Notes: a model not told the origin generated them from the letters alone. DNA of 64,000 bases from Mangrovimonas futianensis (GCF_021245805.1 NZ_JAJJNF010000009.1:62001-126000), one strand, 5' to 3'; positions 25,007 to 34,872 are shown, counted from the first letter of the stretch. Numbers and translations are program-made.

Positions 25007-25930
25007 ATGAAGGAAAAACAACAAGGGTTGTGGGCCATTTTAGGTGCTAATACCATTTTCGGACTTAATATACCGGTAACCAAAGCGCTCATGGAATCAT
25101 GGATGACCCCCATTGGCTATACGGTAACTAGAATGTTCTTTGGCGTCTTTATCTTTTGGGTCATAGCATCGTTTTTAAAAAGGGAGCAAGTCCATAAAAA
25201 AGATTTTCCTATCATTTTCTTAGGAGGTGTTATGGGTTTTGTTGGGACCCAATTCCTTTTTTCAAAAGCATTACAATATACCTCGCCCGTTATTTTTTCT
25301 TTACTCATGGCACTTACACCGGTAGTGGTTTTGGTACTATCATCGCTATTTCTAAAGGAAAGAGTTTCTTTGAGAAAGATTATCGGTATTGCTATCAGTA
25401 TTTCTGGAGCCATTCTTATAATTGTGCTGAGTAATACGGGAAATGAGATAGCAGGAAATCAGTTTTTAGGAATCTTGTTTTCTGTTTTATGTGTACTCTG
25501 CTATGCTGGATATTTAGTGATGACGAGAAAGGTATCCATGACATACCAACCAGTCACCATTGCCAAATGGATGTTTTTGATTTCAGCTTTGGTGGCTATT
25601 CCATTTAGTTTTTCAGGGCTTGAGAATCAAAGAATTTATTCAGGTGAGGGCACGGTTTTAGCTTATGCTTTCTTAGCATTTGCTTTGTTGTTTTCAACAA
25701 CATTGGCCTTTTTCTTAATGCCTTATGCCTTAAAAAGATTAGAAGCAAGTACTGTAAGTATCTTTATGAACTTACAACCAATAATTGCTTCAATAGTGGC
25801 CATGTTAGTAGGCCAAGATCGTTTTACATGGGACAAGCCTTTAGCGGTTATTTTGGTGGTCGTTGGTGTGTATTTGGTGACCACACAATCAAAAAGAAAG
25901 CGAAAAAAAATGGCATATAATAAAATATGA
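25007..25930 (+). CDS. EamA/DMT-family transporter
   Basis: 307 residues with about ten membrane helices in two EamA repeats (first: LWAILGANTIFGLNIPVTKAL; second begins near FLGILFSVLCVLCYAGYLVM) and a basic C-terminal tail, SKRKRKKMAY. It probably exports a small metabolite. It is the last gene of the co-directional run and is followed by a perfect palindromic terminator. It is a distant paralogue of the exporter at 18570. Confidence 0.9.
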   Translation: MKEKQQGLWAILGANTIFGLNIPVTKALMESWMTPIGYTVTRMFFGVFIFWVIASFLKREQVHKKDFPIIFLGGVMGFVGTQFLFSKALQYTSPVIFSLLMALTPVVVLVLSSLFLKERVSLRKIIGIAISISGAILIIVLSNTGNEIAGNQFLGILFSVLCVLCYAGYLVMTRKVSMTYQPVTIAKWMFLISALVAIPFSFSGLENQRIYSGEGTVLAYAFLAFALLFSTTLAFFLMPYALKRLEASTVSIFMNLQPIIASIVAMLVGQDRFTWDKPLAVILVVVGVYLVTTQSKRKRKKMAYNKI

Positions 25931-25980
25931 ACTCCCTTAACTGATTAATAGCTTAACTTCTAAAAGGGGAGTTTAAATGA

Positions 25981-26010
25981 GGCGCAGAATGCATTCTGCG
26001 CCTTTTATTT
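25981..26010 (+). terminator. Rho-independent terminator (22-bp perfect palindrome)
   Basis: GGCGCAGAATG and CATTCTGCGCC form a perfect palindrome at 25981-26002, followed by TTTTATTTTT. It ends the long plus-strand run and lies 10 bp from the stop codon of the convergent GH2 gene, which it may also serve. Confidence 0.85.
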
Positions 26011-26012
26011 TT

Positions 26013-28511
26013 TTATTTTATTTTAACTTCGGTGGGCTTTAGCCAAGGTGACGAGAATCTTACAATCACATCTTTAGGATCACTGCCTAATTTCACATAA
26101 GCAATTAGTCGACCGTGGTAAACACGATGTTTGTTATCCGTATAATCACTCATGTCTTTGTTATTGCTAGCCTCCAAGCCTAATAAAAAGGCATCTCCCG
26201 TTATAGAACAGGTCACTTCGTTATCAGATAGCATGACTGGTACGCCGTCTTTGTCAACAACCTGTAGTATGATTTGAGCCACATCACCAGGCTCAAGGTT
26301 ATCAGGTATTTCTGAAATAATTTTCAAGGCTTCTGGTCTATCAGATGAAACAATCGCATCTTGACTTATGGTATTCCCTTCTTGATCAAGTCCTAGAACT
26401 TCTAGCTTGCCCTTGGTATAGGGTATATCCCAATAAATAATACCATTGGTAGAGTCGTAGGACTTACGTTCTCCAACTAGTTCATCATTGAGATAAAGTT
26501 CAGCTTGTGCGGCATTGGTATAGCATACAACTCTGATAAGTTGCCCTTCTGAATAGTTCCAAATGGCCCAAGCATCCTTTGACGGGGTGGTTTCTTCATA
26601 ATCCTCATTGTCGGCATCCAGTTGAGACCAAACATCTTCGGCCTGATTTTTACTGCCCTTACCCGGAGTTGGATAAGTTCCCAAGTAAGCCATCGGTTGG
26701 TCACTCCACAATGATTGTCTAAAAAAGCCCCTAGGTTTAATAAAACCACCAAAATCCAAAAGACCAGAATAAAAACCGCGGGAAGGCCAAGAACCAGATT
26801 CCCCAAGGTAATCAATCCCTGTCCAAAGAAATTGACCGAATACAAAATCACGAGAAGTAACCGCTTCCCAAGCACTGTAATCATGGCCATTTTCGCTGCC
26901 AAAAATCACGCGATTAGGATATGCCTCATGGTCATGGTCATATAAGCTTTCGGTATAATTATATCCTGTGATATCCAGAGCAAAGGGGTACTCGGTTTGA
27001 TTAGACATAGCCACTCCAGCCAGTCCGGCTGTGGTTGGTCGGGAGCGGTCATAGGTTTTGACTACTTCAACGAGGCGTTTGGCAATATCACCAAGACGTT
27101 TGGCATCGGGAGCATCTTTTTTATAACCACCAAAAATGGGTTGTGTAAAACCTGTTTTTTCACCACCATCCAAAACAGGATGGGAGTAAGGATCGTTTGG
27201 ATAATCGACCTCGTTACCAATACTCCATGCAAAAATGGAAGGATGATTTCTATCCCGTTTTATCATATTGGCTAGGTCTTTCTCAGCCCATTCGTCAAAG
27301 AAATCATAAGAACCTTGGTATCCTGGAGTACCTACATTCCATCCTTCAATCCACTTTCGTTTTGGATATTCCCATTCGTCAAAAGCTTCATCCAATACCA
27401 AAAGGCCCAATTCATCACATAACTCATACAAATCTGGTGCTTGTGGATTGTGACTTGTTCTTATGGCATTAACCCCTAGTTCTTTTAGAGTAAGCAAACG
27501 TCGTTTCCATACGGCTCTAGGTACAGCTGCTCCTAAAACGCCACCATCATGATGTAGACAAACGCCTTTTATTTTCATCCATTCCCCATTAAGTGCAAAA
27601 CCTCGGTTGGCATCAAAGGTAAAATCTCTAAAACCAGTAGTAGTGATAGTTTCATCTAGTACTTCAGAACCTTTTAAAACTCGAGTTCTTAAAGTATAAA
27701 GATTTGGGGAATCTATAGACCATAACTCTGGACGTTTCACTTTTAATGACGTTTGGATTTGACTATTTGCATGAGCTTCTACGCTCATAGATTTGGAGGA
27801 AGTTGCAACTACTGAACCTTCTGGGGATAGCAGCTCATGTTCTACCTGAACCTCTTGATTGTTATCGGTATCATTGGTTAGAGCAACCTCTACTTGTAAT
27901 TGGTAGTTCTTATTCTGTTTTTCAGGATAAGCGTAGACACCCCATTCGGCAATATGAATGGGATTGGCATATACCACCCATGCATCGCGGTAAATACCAG
28001 ATCCTGTATACCATCTGGAATCAACAGATTGGCTGTGATCCACCCTGACTGAGATGAGATTGTCTTGACCGTATCGTATGTAAGGCGTTGCATCCAAAAG
28101 GAATGATACATATCCATTGGGATGCTTTCCCAAGGATTGTCCGTTCACAAAGATTTCGCTTCGATTGTAAATCCCCTCAAAATAGAGATACACCTTGTCA
28201 CCGCTTTTCTCAGTAGGAATGCTTAAGTGTTTTCGATACCAGCCTATTCCACCTGGTAAATATCCGGTGGCACTGGCCAAAGAAGGACTTAAAGGCGCTT
28301 GAACGCTCCAATCATGAGGAAGGTCAACAGCTTGCCATTTAGAATCATCAAGGGAATGGGAGGAGGCATCTGGTATGTCTCCCAATTGGAACAACCAAGA
28401 GTTATTAATCAACTCGGGATTGCCAAATGATACTTGTGCTGCACTTGGAGTGAGAGCTAGTAAGAACAAACATACGATTGCGAAAGCGGGGAGGATATTA
28501 ATTGATTTCAA
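26013..28511 (-). CDS. Glycoside hydrolase family 2, beta-galactosidase-like
   Basis: 832 residues with a signal peptide ending SAAQ (about residue 26). Order of domains: GH2 sugar-binding (about 40-180), immunoglobulin-like (about 190-295), TIM barrel (about 300-600) and C-terminal beta domains. The acid/base Glu is in SIGNEVDYP (about 432) and the nucleophile Glu in FGSENGHDY (about 539); LLVLDEAFDEWEYPKRKW and RTSHNPQAPDLYELCDELG are further GH2 marks. It removes terminal beta-linked sugars, most likely galactose, from plant or algal glycans in the periplasm or outside. No SusC/SusD genes are nearby. It is transcribed alone from a good promoter at 28542-28573. Confidence 0.92.
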   Translation of the reverse strand: MKSINILPAFAIVCLFLLALTPSAAQVSFGNPELINNSWLFQLGDIPDASSHSLDDSKWQAVDLPHDWSVQAPLSPSLASATGYLPGGIGWYRKHLSIPTEKSGDKVYLYFEGIYNRSEIFVNGQSLGKHPNGYVSFLLDATPYIRYGQDNLISVRVDHSQSVDSRWYTGSGIYRDAWVVYANPIHIAEWGVYAYPEKQNKNYQLQVEVALTNDTDNNQEVQVEHELLSPEGSVVATSSKSMSVEAHANSQIQTSLKVKRPELWSIDSPNLYTLRTRVLKGSEVLDETITTTGFRDFTFDANRGFALNGEWMKIKGVCLHHDGGVLGAAVPRAVWKRRLLTLKELGVNAIRTSHNPQAPDLYELCDELGLLVLDEAFDEWEYPKRKWIEGWNVGTPGYQGSYDFFDEWAEKDLANMIKRDRNHPSIFAWSIGNEVDYPNDPYSHPVLDGGEKTGFTQPIFGGYKKDAPDAKRLGDIAKRLVEVVKTYDRSRPTTAGLAGVAMSNQTEYPFALDITGYNYTESLYDHDHEAYPNRVIFGSENGHDYSAWEAVTSRDFVFGQFLWTGIDYLGESGSWPSRGFYSGLLDFGGFIKPRGFFRQSLWSDQPMAYLGTYPTPGKGSKNQAEDVWSQLDADNEDYEETTPSKDAWAIWNYSEGQLIRVVCYTNAAQAELYLNDELVGERKSYDSTNGIIYWDIPYTKGKLEVLGLDQEGNTISQDAIVSSDRPEALKIISEIPDNLEPGDVAQIILQVVDKDGVPVMLSDNEVTCSITGDAFLLGLEASNNKDMSDYTDNKHRVYHGRLIAYVKLGSDPKDVIVRFSSPWLKPTEVKIK

Positions 28512-28879
28512 GGGTAATGTGTTAGAAAATAATAGGTCTTACAAAGTTAAGCTTATAGGAGAAAAAGCAACAAAAATCTTGAGTAAAATATTCAAGACTA
28601 TTTCATTAAGATTCTATTTTTTGTAAAATTTAGAACTGTTTCAGTTTTATAGTAAACTAATAAAAAAGGATAAAGGAACGTCCATTTTGGTTGCAAAGAA
28701 CATGGTTAGATAAAACTTCAAATGAATTTTAAAAACCAACTTTAAATTGTTAAATTACAATCTCTTGAAATCAAATCCCCTAGCTACTTAAATTTTAAAC
28801 TACCTATTGGCAAGTTTTGGATAAATCTATTAAGTGGGAACCCATTAAAAAACATCATCATATTATACCGTGATACCAT
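28512..28879. other. Spacer between divergent GH2 and DUF6090 genes
   Basis: 368 bp without a convincing gene. Near 28511 it holds the GH2 promoter. The remainder is AT-rich and includes a small AACTG/CAGTT hairpin at 28634-28646. I see no clear promoter for the DUF6090 gene. Confidence 0.4.
28542..28573 (-). promoter_or_regulatory. Promoter of the GH2 gene
   Basis: On the minus strand the -7 box is TAACTTTG (28542-28549), with TTG at 28568-28570 after an 18-bp spacer. A good flavobacterial promoter 31 bp before the start codon. Confidence 0.7.
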
Positions 28880-29656
28880 ATGATAAAATTCTTTAGAAAA
28901 TTAAGACAGAACTCCGCCTATTCAAACAGGTTTGGTAAATACATGCTGTATGCCATAGGTGAAATCATTCTGGTAGTAATTGGTATTTTGATTGCTTTAG
29001 GGATTAATAATCAAAATGATTTAAAAAAAGACCGGTTACGCGCCATTTCGCTACTTGAAAATTTATCAGAAGAATTAAAGCAGGATAACTTCTATTTCAA
29101 CAATGTCTACAAGGTAGAAAAAGAGAACTTCTTGACAGCTGCAGAGTTGTTGTTCAAGGTGCATGCCGATCCAGATTATGTGGTTGAAAACGATTCCATG
29201 TTGGGAATGGCCTTTAGGCTGTCCGCCTTTACTCCAGCAATAAAGTTTTCTAAAAATGCCTACACAGAGTTAACCACATCGGGCCTTTTAAATACACTGA
29301 GATCAGAATCGCTCAAGGAAAATTTAAACGATTACTACGGGCAAATCGAGTTTCTTAAAACCTATTCAGATGAAGGTAATCGCACCATAGACCATTTAAT
29401 TTTGGAGTTGTCTCAATACTATATCATTATTCCCTCAAATGAATTGGAATCTCAAAACGTATCCAATTTCTCGGGAGCTATAGAAGAAGGATACGAGGCA
29501 GAATATGACCTAAAGGCATTCAGAGAAAATAAAAGCCTAAACCCCCAGCTTTATGAAATGATTGACAAACACAAAGACCGCCTTGGCTCCATAGAAATTA
29601 TTAACCAGCTAGGGCGAAGCATTCAGGAAGAAATTACTACCATACTGGCCCAATGA
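28880..29656 (+). CDS. DUF6090 family membrane protein
   Basis: 258 residues. The N-terminal block MIKFFRKLRQNSAYSNRFGK is followed by one membrane helix (YAIGEIILVVIGILIALGIN, about residues 25-44) and a long helical, charged soluble part. This is the pattern of DUF6090, a Flavobacteriia-rich family present in many copies per genome. Function unknown; it is probably anchored in the inner membrane with the soluble part in the periplasm. It stands alone between the GH2 and amidohydrolase genes. Confidence 0.85.
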   Translation: MIKFFRKLRQNSAYSNRFGKYMLYAIGEIILVVIGILIALGINNQNDLKKDRLRAISLLENLSEELKQDNFYFNNVYKVEKENFLTAAELLFKVHADPDYVVENDSMLGMAFRLSAFTPAIKFSKNAYTELTTSGLLNTLRSESLKENLNDYYGQIEFLKTYSDEGNRTIDHLILELSQYYIIIPSNELESQNVSNFSGAIEEGYEAEYDLKAFRENKSLNPQLYEMIDKHKDRLGSIEIINQLGRSIQEEITTILAQ

Positions 29657-29668
29657 TAGATTGGTTAA

Positions 29669-29761
29669 TTGGCATACTTATCCTCTCTAAAAGAATTTTT
29701 TGAAGGTGAAGAAACATCTATAACCTTTGGTGAAAATCACATCAACTCTATTAAAAGATGA
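29669..29761 (+). pseudogene. Possible short gene remnant
   Basis: An open stretch of about 30 codons reads LAYLSSLKEFFEGEE and then TSITFGENHINSIKR before TGA. It looks protein-like, is preceded by stops in frame and lacks a plausible start. It may be the last part of a lost gene. I cannot name the family. Confidence 0.25.
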
Positions 29762-29945
29762 GCAAACATTTATGAAAATAAATAAAGTGATTATTGTTTT
29801 AATTGACTTCAATTAACTGATTTTTAATGACTTGTTTTAAATTTATTATCTTTAATGTAATAGGGTTTCCATTTAAAAGTTCTCATGGATGCGTCTTGTG
29901 TAGACGTATGAAAGCTTATAGATGAATTCAAAAATTTAAACAGTT

Positions 29946-30914
29946 ATGAAATCACAACTACGAATATTTTATTTATTGATAATACTGCTCATGCTAGGTT
30001 GTAATCAAACCAATCATGAGAAAGAGTTGCATGCAAACTTAAACCAAGCCTATAATGGTCCTATTATAGATATGCACTTACATGCTTATAAAGATGAAAA
30101 TCCACTATTCGGTCAAACACATCCACCAACCTTAAGAGGTCAAACCTTTGAAGGTGTAAAAACTGTCGAAGAACTAAAACAAGAGGTGCTAAAGAGGTTT
30201 GAAAAATACCATATCGTTAAAGCAGTAGTGGGAAATGGCGAAGTTTGGTTAAATGATGATTCTGATAGAATTCTAGTGGGAGGTGCTAATAAACCAATTG
30301 ATTCATTAGAAAAACAGTTTAGAGATGGAAAGTTAAAAGTTATAGCAGAGATGGCTCCTTTCTATGCCGGAATGAAGGCATCCGATTCCACTCAGATGCC
30401 CTATTTTGAACTGGCTCAAAAGTTAAATATTCCAGTAGGGTTTCACGTGCTTCCAGGCGGCCCTAATTATGGGTTCCACCTGATGCCGGAAATGCTTGGT
30501 GGAATGCGTGTTTATAATGCAAATCCGTTGCAATTGGAGGAGGTTTTTGTAAGATTTCCAAATTTGAAACTGTATATGATGCATGGGGGATGGCCATACA
30601 TTGAAGATGTAAAGGCTATGATGTATGCACATCCTAATCTATACTTGGATATTGCGGTAATTAATTGGATTTTACCTAAAAAGGAATGCTATAAATTTTT
30701 AGAGGATCTTATAGATGCAGGTTTTGGCAATCGCATCATGTATGGAAGTGACCAAATGGTTTGGCCTCAAACCATAGATGTTGGTATTGAAACAATCAAC
30801 TCAGCCGATTTTCTGACTCTAGATCAAAAAGAAGATATCTTTTATGATAATGCTGCAGAATTTTTGGGATTGTCTGAGGAGGAGATTAAAAAGCATAAGA
30901 AAGGTAGGAAGTAA
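29946..30914 (+). CDS. Amidohydrolase (COG2159-type) lipoprotein
   Basis: 322 residues. The signal peptide ends with the lipobox LMLGC (Cys about 19). The TIM-barrel amidohydrolase shows DMHLHAY (HxH, about residues 43-48), GFHVLPGGPNYG with a metal His near 160, YMMHGGWPYIEDV near 210 and YGSDQMVWPQ with the catalytic Asp near 270. These are the marks of the amidohydrolase_2 family (decarboxylases and lactone or amide hydrolases). Metal use and substrate are not known. It is preceded by a leader with a CGTCT/AGACG hairpin (29892-29906). Confidence 0.87.
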   Translation: MKSQLRIFYLLIILLMLGCNQTNHEKELHANLNQAYNGPIIDMHLHAYKDENPLFGQTHPPTLRGQTFEGVKTVEELKQEVLKRFEKYHIVKAVVGNGEVWLNDDSDRILVGGANKPIDSLEKQFRDGKLKVIAEMAPFYAGMKASDSTQMPYFELAQKLNIPVGFHVLPGGPNYGFHLMPEMLGGMRVYNANPLQLEEVFVRFPNLKLYMMHGGWPYIEDVKAMMYAHPNLYLDIAVINWILPKKECYKFLEDLIDAGFGNRIMYGSDQMVWPQTIDVGIETINSADFLTLDQKEDIFYDNAAEFLGLSEEEIKKHKKGRK

Positions 30915-31134
30915 TTGAATTTGACTTTTACCGAGAATATATAAAAGTGACTCCTTTTAAATTTGTGTCCTGATAGTAAATCTTTCAAACGGCTCAAGCG
31001 GCTTGGAAATAGTTGAATCTCTTTTTACGCAATAAAGGGTAAGAAAAATATCTCCTTTTTCTATTGCAACTATTATTAAACCTGTATTTTAGATATGTAA
31101 AATAATTAGGTCAAAATAAAACCCCAAGTATAAC

Positions 31135-32382
31135 ATGAGATGGACTCTTAAACTAACCTTGTTCTTAACCTTTATGGTTTTCTTTAATTGTTCCCAAGAA
31201 AAGGAGCATATTCTGGAAATTGATGGTAAAACAATCGGTACAGAAACCACATCCATTATTTTATTAAAACCCAATCAAGATACTAGATTCGATTCTATTA
31301 TTGAGATACCTGTCATAGATGGAAAGTTTCATTATAAATCCAAACTAGAGCATCCTGAGGCAGTGAGCTTATTTCTAACCAAAGATTTGGGAAGATTTAT
31401 GCCATTGTTTCTTGAGAATGAAAAAATGAATCTTACCATTTACGATCAAGACGAGTTTGATAAAAACCTCGTAGAGGGAGGTGAGTTGAATGCACAATAT
31501 AAGGCCTATAAACAAAGTCTGGATGAAAAATTTGAGCAACGTTTAAAACCACTTCAAGACAGTTTAATGGCTCTTTCTGATAGAGATCAGTACATAAGTG
31601 ATCAGGCCAAATTACTTTTTGAGGAACTAAGGGTGGCCAAAAGTCAAGATGAAAAAGTGCCTATTTATAGAAAAATTGATGGTTTGCAAAGATCGAGACA
31701 ATATTTAAGTCCTCAAGCCCAAGCTTTAGAGGATAAAATAAAACCCATTTATGAAGAGCAAAAGGTATTTCAGCAAAATTATATAAGAGAAAATCCAACC
31801 TTGGTTTCTTATTCTTTTTTATTGGAAAGTCTGATTTTCGACAAAGAAACAATAGATATCCAAGAGGCTAAAAAATCCTATCATATTCTATCAAAAGCCA
31901 ATCCAAACCATCCTTACAATGAACTTGCTTCCAATTTAATTAATGCCATAGAAAATGTGAAAATAGGTAAGGAATTTACCGACTTTTCAGCCCCTGACTT
32001 AAATGGAAACGCGATAAATCTTTCTGATAAAATAAACGGAAAGATAGCGCTTTTGGATTTGTGGGCTACTTGGTGTGGACCATGTATTGCTAAAAGTAGA
32101 ACGATGGTTCCGGTTTATAATGATTATAAGGATAAAGGATTTACTATTGTGGGAGTCGCTGGAGAATTCAGAAATACAGATAATCTCATCAAGTTCCTTG
32201 ATAAAGAAAAATGGGAGTGGCTTAACCTTGTTGAGCTTGATAGAAAGAATGGTATATGGCAGAAATATGGTGTAGATGGAGGTGGAGGAGGTATGTTCCT
32301 TGTTGATGAACAAGGGATTATTTTGGCTAAAGACCCGACAGCAGAAGAAGTCAGGAAGGTACTGGAGACTCGATTGAATTAA
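31135..32382 (+). CDS. TlpA-like thioredoxin-fold lipoprotein with DUF4369 domain
   Basis: 415 residues. The signal peptide ends MVFFNC (Cys about 20), so this is a lipoprotein. The N-terminal 110 residues (TTSIILLKPNQDTRFDSIIE, VIDGKFHYKSKL) resemble DUF4369. A helical linker follows, then a thioredoxin-like domain from about residue 280 (FTDFSAPDLNGNAINLSD) with active site WATWCGPC (about 307-314). It probably reduces or exchanges disulfides in the periplasm, as TlpA/ResA proteins do. The sequence GVDGGGGGMFLVD stands where these proteins usually have a cis-Pro, so that residue appears to be missing; activity may be altered. Confidence 0.88.
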   Translation: MRWTLKLTLFLTFMVFFNCSQEKEHILEIDGKTIGTETTSIILLKPNQDTRFDSIIEIPVIDGKFHYKSKLEHPEAVSLFLTKDLGRFMPLFLENEKMNLTIYDQDEFDKNLVEGGELNAQYKAYKQSLDEKFEQRLKPLQDSLMALSDRDQYISDQAKLLFEELRVAKSQDEKVPIYRKIDGLQRSRQYLSPQAQALEDKIKPIYEEQKVFQQNYIRENPTLVSYSFLLESLIFDKETIDIQEAKKSYHILSKANPNHPYNELASNLINAIENVKIGKEFTDFSAPDLNGNAINLSDKINGKIALLDLWATWCGPCIAKSRTMVPVYNDYKDKGFTIVGVAGEFRNTDNLIKFLDKEKWEWLNLVELDRKNGIWQKYGVDGGGGGMFLVDEQGIILAKDPTAEEVRKVLETRLN

Positions 32383-32414
32383 GTGATTAGATTGACTTAA
32401 AACGATATACAACC

Positions 32415-32837
32415 ATGAATTCTAAAATCATTAAGCTCTTTTTACGACTAGCCCTATCCACTGCCTTTTTATCTGCAGTGGCAGACCGATTTGGAATGTG
32501 GAGCAAGGACGGCACAGTTTGGGGAAATTGGGATAGCTTTCTAGAATATACCCAGTACATCAATCCGTGGCTTCCAGAGGCCCTCATCCCAACCATTGGA
32601 ATCTTGGCTACAGGAGCTGAAATTATATTCGCCATCCTCTTGATAATTGGCTTTAAAACGGAACAAACAGCAAAATGGAGCGGATTCCTTCTTTTAATCT
32701 TTGCCTTGTCCATGACGTTTTCATCTGGTATAAAAGGAGCCTTTGATTATTCGGTATATACAGCCTCTGCCGCAGCCTTTGCACTAAGTCTCATGAAAGA
32801 AAAGTTTTTAGAACTTGATAATCTGATTAGGGTATAA
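32415..32837 (+). CDS. DoxX-like membrane protein
   Basis: 140 residues with four hydrophobic segments (about 7-22, 58-78, 84-100 and 110-128). The loop GMWSKDGTVWGNWDSFLEYT between the first two is typical of a DoxX-like subfamily. The role is unknown; DoxX proteins are linked to quinone-dependent redox or detoxification complexes. It follows the TlpA-like gene by 32 bp and precedes a hairpin, so the two may be co-transcribed. Confidence 0.8.
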   Translation: MNSKIIKLFLRLALSTAFLSAVADRFGMWSKDGTVWGNWDSFLEYTQYINPWLPEALIPTIGILATGAEIIFAILLIIGFKTEQTAKWSGFLLLIFALSMTFSSGIKGAFDYSVYTASAAAFALSLMKEKFLELDNLIRV

Positions 32838-32840
32838 TTA

Positions 32841-32884
32841 AAAACGGCATAAACTTGTTAGCTAAAACAAAGTTATGCCGTTTG
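32841..32884. terminator. Hairpin between convergent genes
   Basis: AAACGGCATAA pairs with TTATGCCGTTT, with an imperfect inner stem. No long T-run follows, so its efficiency is uncertain. Confidence 0.5.
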
Positions 32885-32950
32885 TGATAAAGTCTTACAT
32901 GCTGTTAGTTATTTGACTGGAAAGCCAAAAAACAGATAGAGGTAAGTCTT

Positions 32951-34759
32951 CTACTTCTTACTGTAATAATCCTTTAGAACATAAAAGGCCTTTTTCTTAA
33001 CTCCTTTTTCAGAAATGAGACCTTTGCGGTTCCAGCCATCCTGCACACCTGGCAATTGACGCAAGGGCGACATAAAATCTACCAAAATCCATGGAGTCAT
33101 TCCTACCATACCGTCAATCTTGTCAAACATAGCAATGCTTTCCTCATACAAATAGGCTTGAAACTCTTCACTCCAACGGGTCAATTTATCCCCATGAAAA
33201 CCTTGTAAGGCACCACCACCAAATTCACTGATGATTATGGGCTTTTCAAAACCAGAGGTAAAGGATTTAGTTCGGCATTGGTCTGGTAATCCACCATACC
33301 ATCCCAAGTATTCATTAATGCTTAAGATGTCTAGTTTCTCTATCAAGGGGTCGTTGTAGGTATAAACACTATCTGGATGCCCATCCAATTCTTGATCTTT
33401 TTTAATGGCAGCAGAAATTAATCTGGTAGGATCTAAAGACCTTACATGATCTGCCATTTCAGATAAAAATTCATTTCGAGAAGGAATTGGAGCTGTTTCG
33501 TTTGCAATGGACCACACTATGGAACTAGCACGGTTATAGTCTCGATAAATTAATTCAGTATATTGTTCTTTGGCCTTTTTTAACACCTCTGGGTTTTCCC
33601 ATTGAATGCCCCAGTATAAAGGCAGTTCTTCCCAGAGAAGAATGCCTAATTTATCTGCTAGTCTGACTAACTTTTCTTGATGCGGATAATGAGCCAAACG
33701 TATAAAATTACATCCTAATTCTTGGGCCCATCCCAAAAGCAATTGGGCATCTTCAATTGAGTTTCCTCGGTCTTTTCTTAAAGGGTTTTCATCATGTAAG
33801 CAAATCCCCTTTAAAAAGATAGGTTCGCCATTAAGTAGAATTTCTTTGCCTTTGGTTTCAACGGTTCTAAACCCAATTTGGTCACGTATTTCATCATCGC
33901 CAGCTTTGATGATGATGTCATATAATTTCGGACTGTCTGGTGACCATAATTTCAAGTTTTTTACAGTCACTTCAAACGCAGTGGCTCCTTTAGGTTTTAC
34001 GGCAATGTTCTGCTCAATTTGTAATTCAGGAATTAATATTTGAGCGTTTTCTGGCAGTGAGTTACCTGCAAGTTCCAGCTTTCCTTTAATCGTTTTGGTC
34101 TTTTTATTTAACGATTCGCGATCTAGCGAAAGGAAGTAATTGTTTATAAAGTTTTTTGGCACTTCAATCAGTCTGACATCTCTTGTTATACCGCCATGGT
34201 TGTACCAATCGTGAACTTTGGCTGGAATATCACTGGCGTCTCTTTGATTGTTCACACCAATGATTAAGAAGTTGTCTTGTTTCTTTATTAAGTCGGTTAC
34301 TTCAAAACTAAAAGGCGTGTAGCCTCCCTCATGTTTTCCTAATTCTTTTCCGTTAAAGGTGACCGTCGCTGTTTGGTTGGCGGCTCCTATATAAACAAAA
34401 TAGCGTTTGCTCGCATCAAAATCTGGCTTGTCAAAAGTTTTACGGTACCAAATAGCAGCTTCAAAATAAGCTAGTTCCGGCTTTTGTGTATTCCAACCTC
34501 CAGGAACATATAAGGTTCTGTCTGGTGTAAAGCCATATTCCACTCTTCCAGTTTTATCTGTGGGTTCATAATTGTCCATTATGGCTCTACCTCCCATACC
34601 ACCAGTCATGTACGGATCTAATACATAGTTCCATTTTCCATTGAGATTGGTGAAAGTTCGGTTTTCAGTATTTGAAATAAAGGTGTTTTGAGCTTGAGGA
34701 ACCAATGTCCATATCATTATGGTTAATAACAACACTAGTTTGAAGGATGAATTTAACAT
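32951..34759 (-). CDS. Glycoside hydrolase family 2, beta-glucuronidase-like
   Basis: 602 residues with a signal peptide ending PQAQ (about residue 23). Sugar-binding domain (about 40-190), immunoglobulin-like domain (about 195-300) and TIM barrel (about 305-600). Acid/base Glu is in WSIANETAPIP (about 421) and the nucleophile in IISEFGGGA (about 512). Length and the IANET and SEFGGG motifs fit beta-glucuronidase, a GH2 branch that would remove glucuronic acid side groups, but beta-galactosidase or mannosidase activity cannot be excluded. Transcribed toward the DoxX gene; a terminator separates it from the GH43 gene upstream. Confidence 0.9.
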   Translation of the reverse strand: MLNSSFKLVLLLTIMIWTLVPQAQNTFISNTENRTFTNLNGKWNYVLDPYMTGGMGGRAIMDNYEPTDKTGRVEYGFTPDRTLYVPGGWNTQKPELAYFEAAIWYRKTFDKPDFDASKRYFVYIGAANQTATVTFNGKELGKHEGGYTPFSFEVTDLIKKQDNFLIIGVNNQRDASDIPAKVHDWYNHGGITRDVRLIEVPKNFINNYFLSLDRESLNKKTKTIKGKLELAGNSLPENAQILIPELQIEQNIAVKPKGATAFEVTVKNLKLWSPDSPKLYDIIIKAGDDEIRDQIGFRTVETKGKEILLNGEPIFLKGICLHDENPLRKDRGNSIEDAQLLLGWAQELGCNFIRLAHYPHQEKLVRLADKLGILLWEELPLYWGIQWENPEVLKKAKEQYTELIYRDYNRASSIVWSIANETAPIPSRNEFLSEMADHVRSLDPTRLISAAIKKDQELDGHPDSVYTYNDPLIEKLDILSINEYLGWYGGLPDQCRTKSFTSGFEKPIIISEFGGGALQGFHGDKLTRWSEEFQAYLYEESIAMFDKIDGMVGMTPWILVDFMSPLRQLPGVQDGWNRKGLISEKGVKKKAFYVLKDYYSKK

Positions 34760-34843
34760 CGTAGGAGAATTAATTAGTTTGTGATATATAAGTGCAATAT
34801 CTTAAAATGCTAAGAAGATTGCAATTTTTAAAGATGAGAAGAT

Positions 34844-34872
34844 AAAAAAGCGTCATGTTCTTACATAACGCT
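34844..34872 (-). terminator. Rho-independent terminator of the GH43 gene
   Basis: On the minus strand AGCGTTATGT and ACATGACGCT pair (one wobble), followed by TTTTTT. It lies 14 bp after the GH43 stop codon. Confidence 0.75.

Noticed and set aside
26477..27472. Several long frames in and opposite to the GH2 gene
   Set aside because: All are shadows of the GH2 coding sequence, whose catalytic motifs are intact in one uninterrupted frame.
28375..28626. 83-codon plus-strand frame over the start of the GH2 gene
   Set aside because: It is antisense to the GH2 signal peptide region and its promoter, with no recognisable features.
31999..32412. 137-codon minus-strand frame over the TlpA-like gene
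   Set aside because: Antisense to the thioredoxin domain with the WCGPC site; no features of its own.
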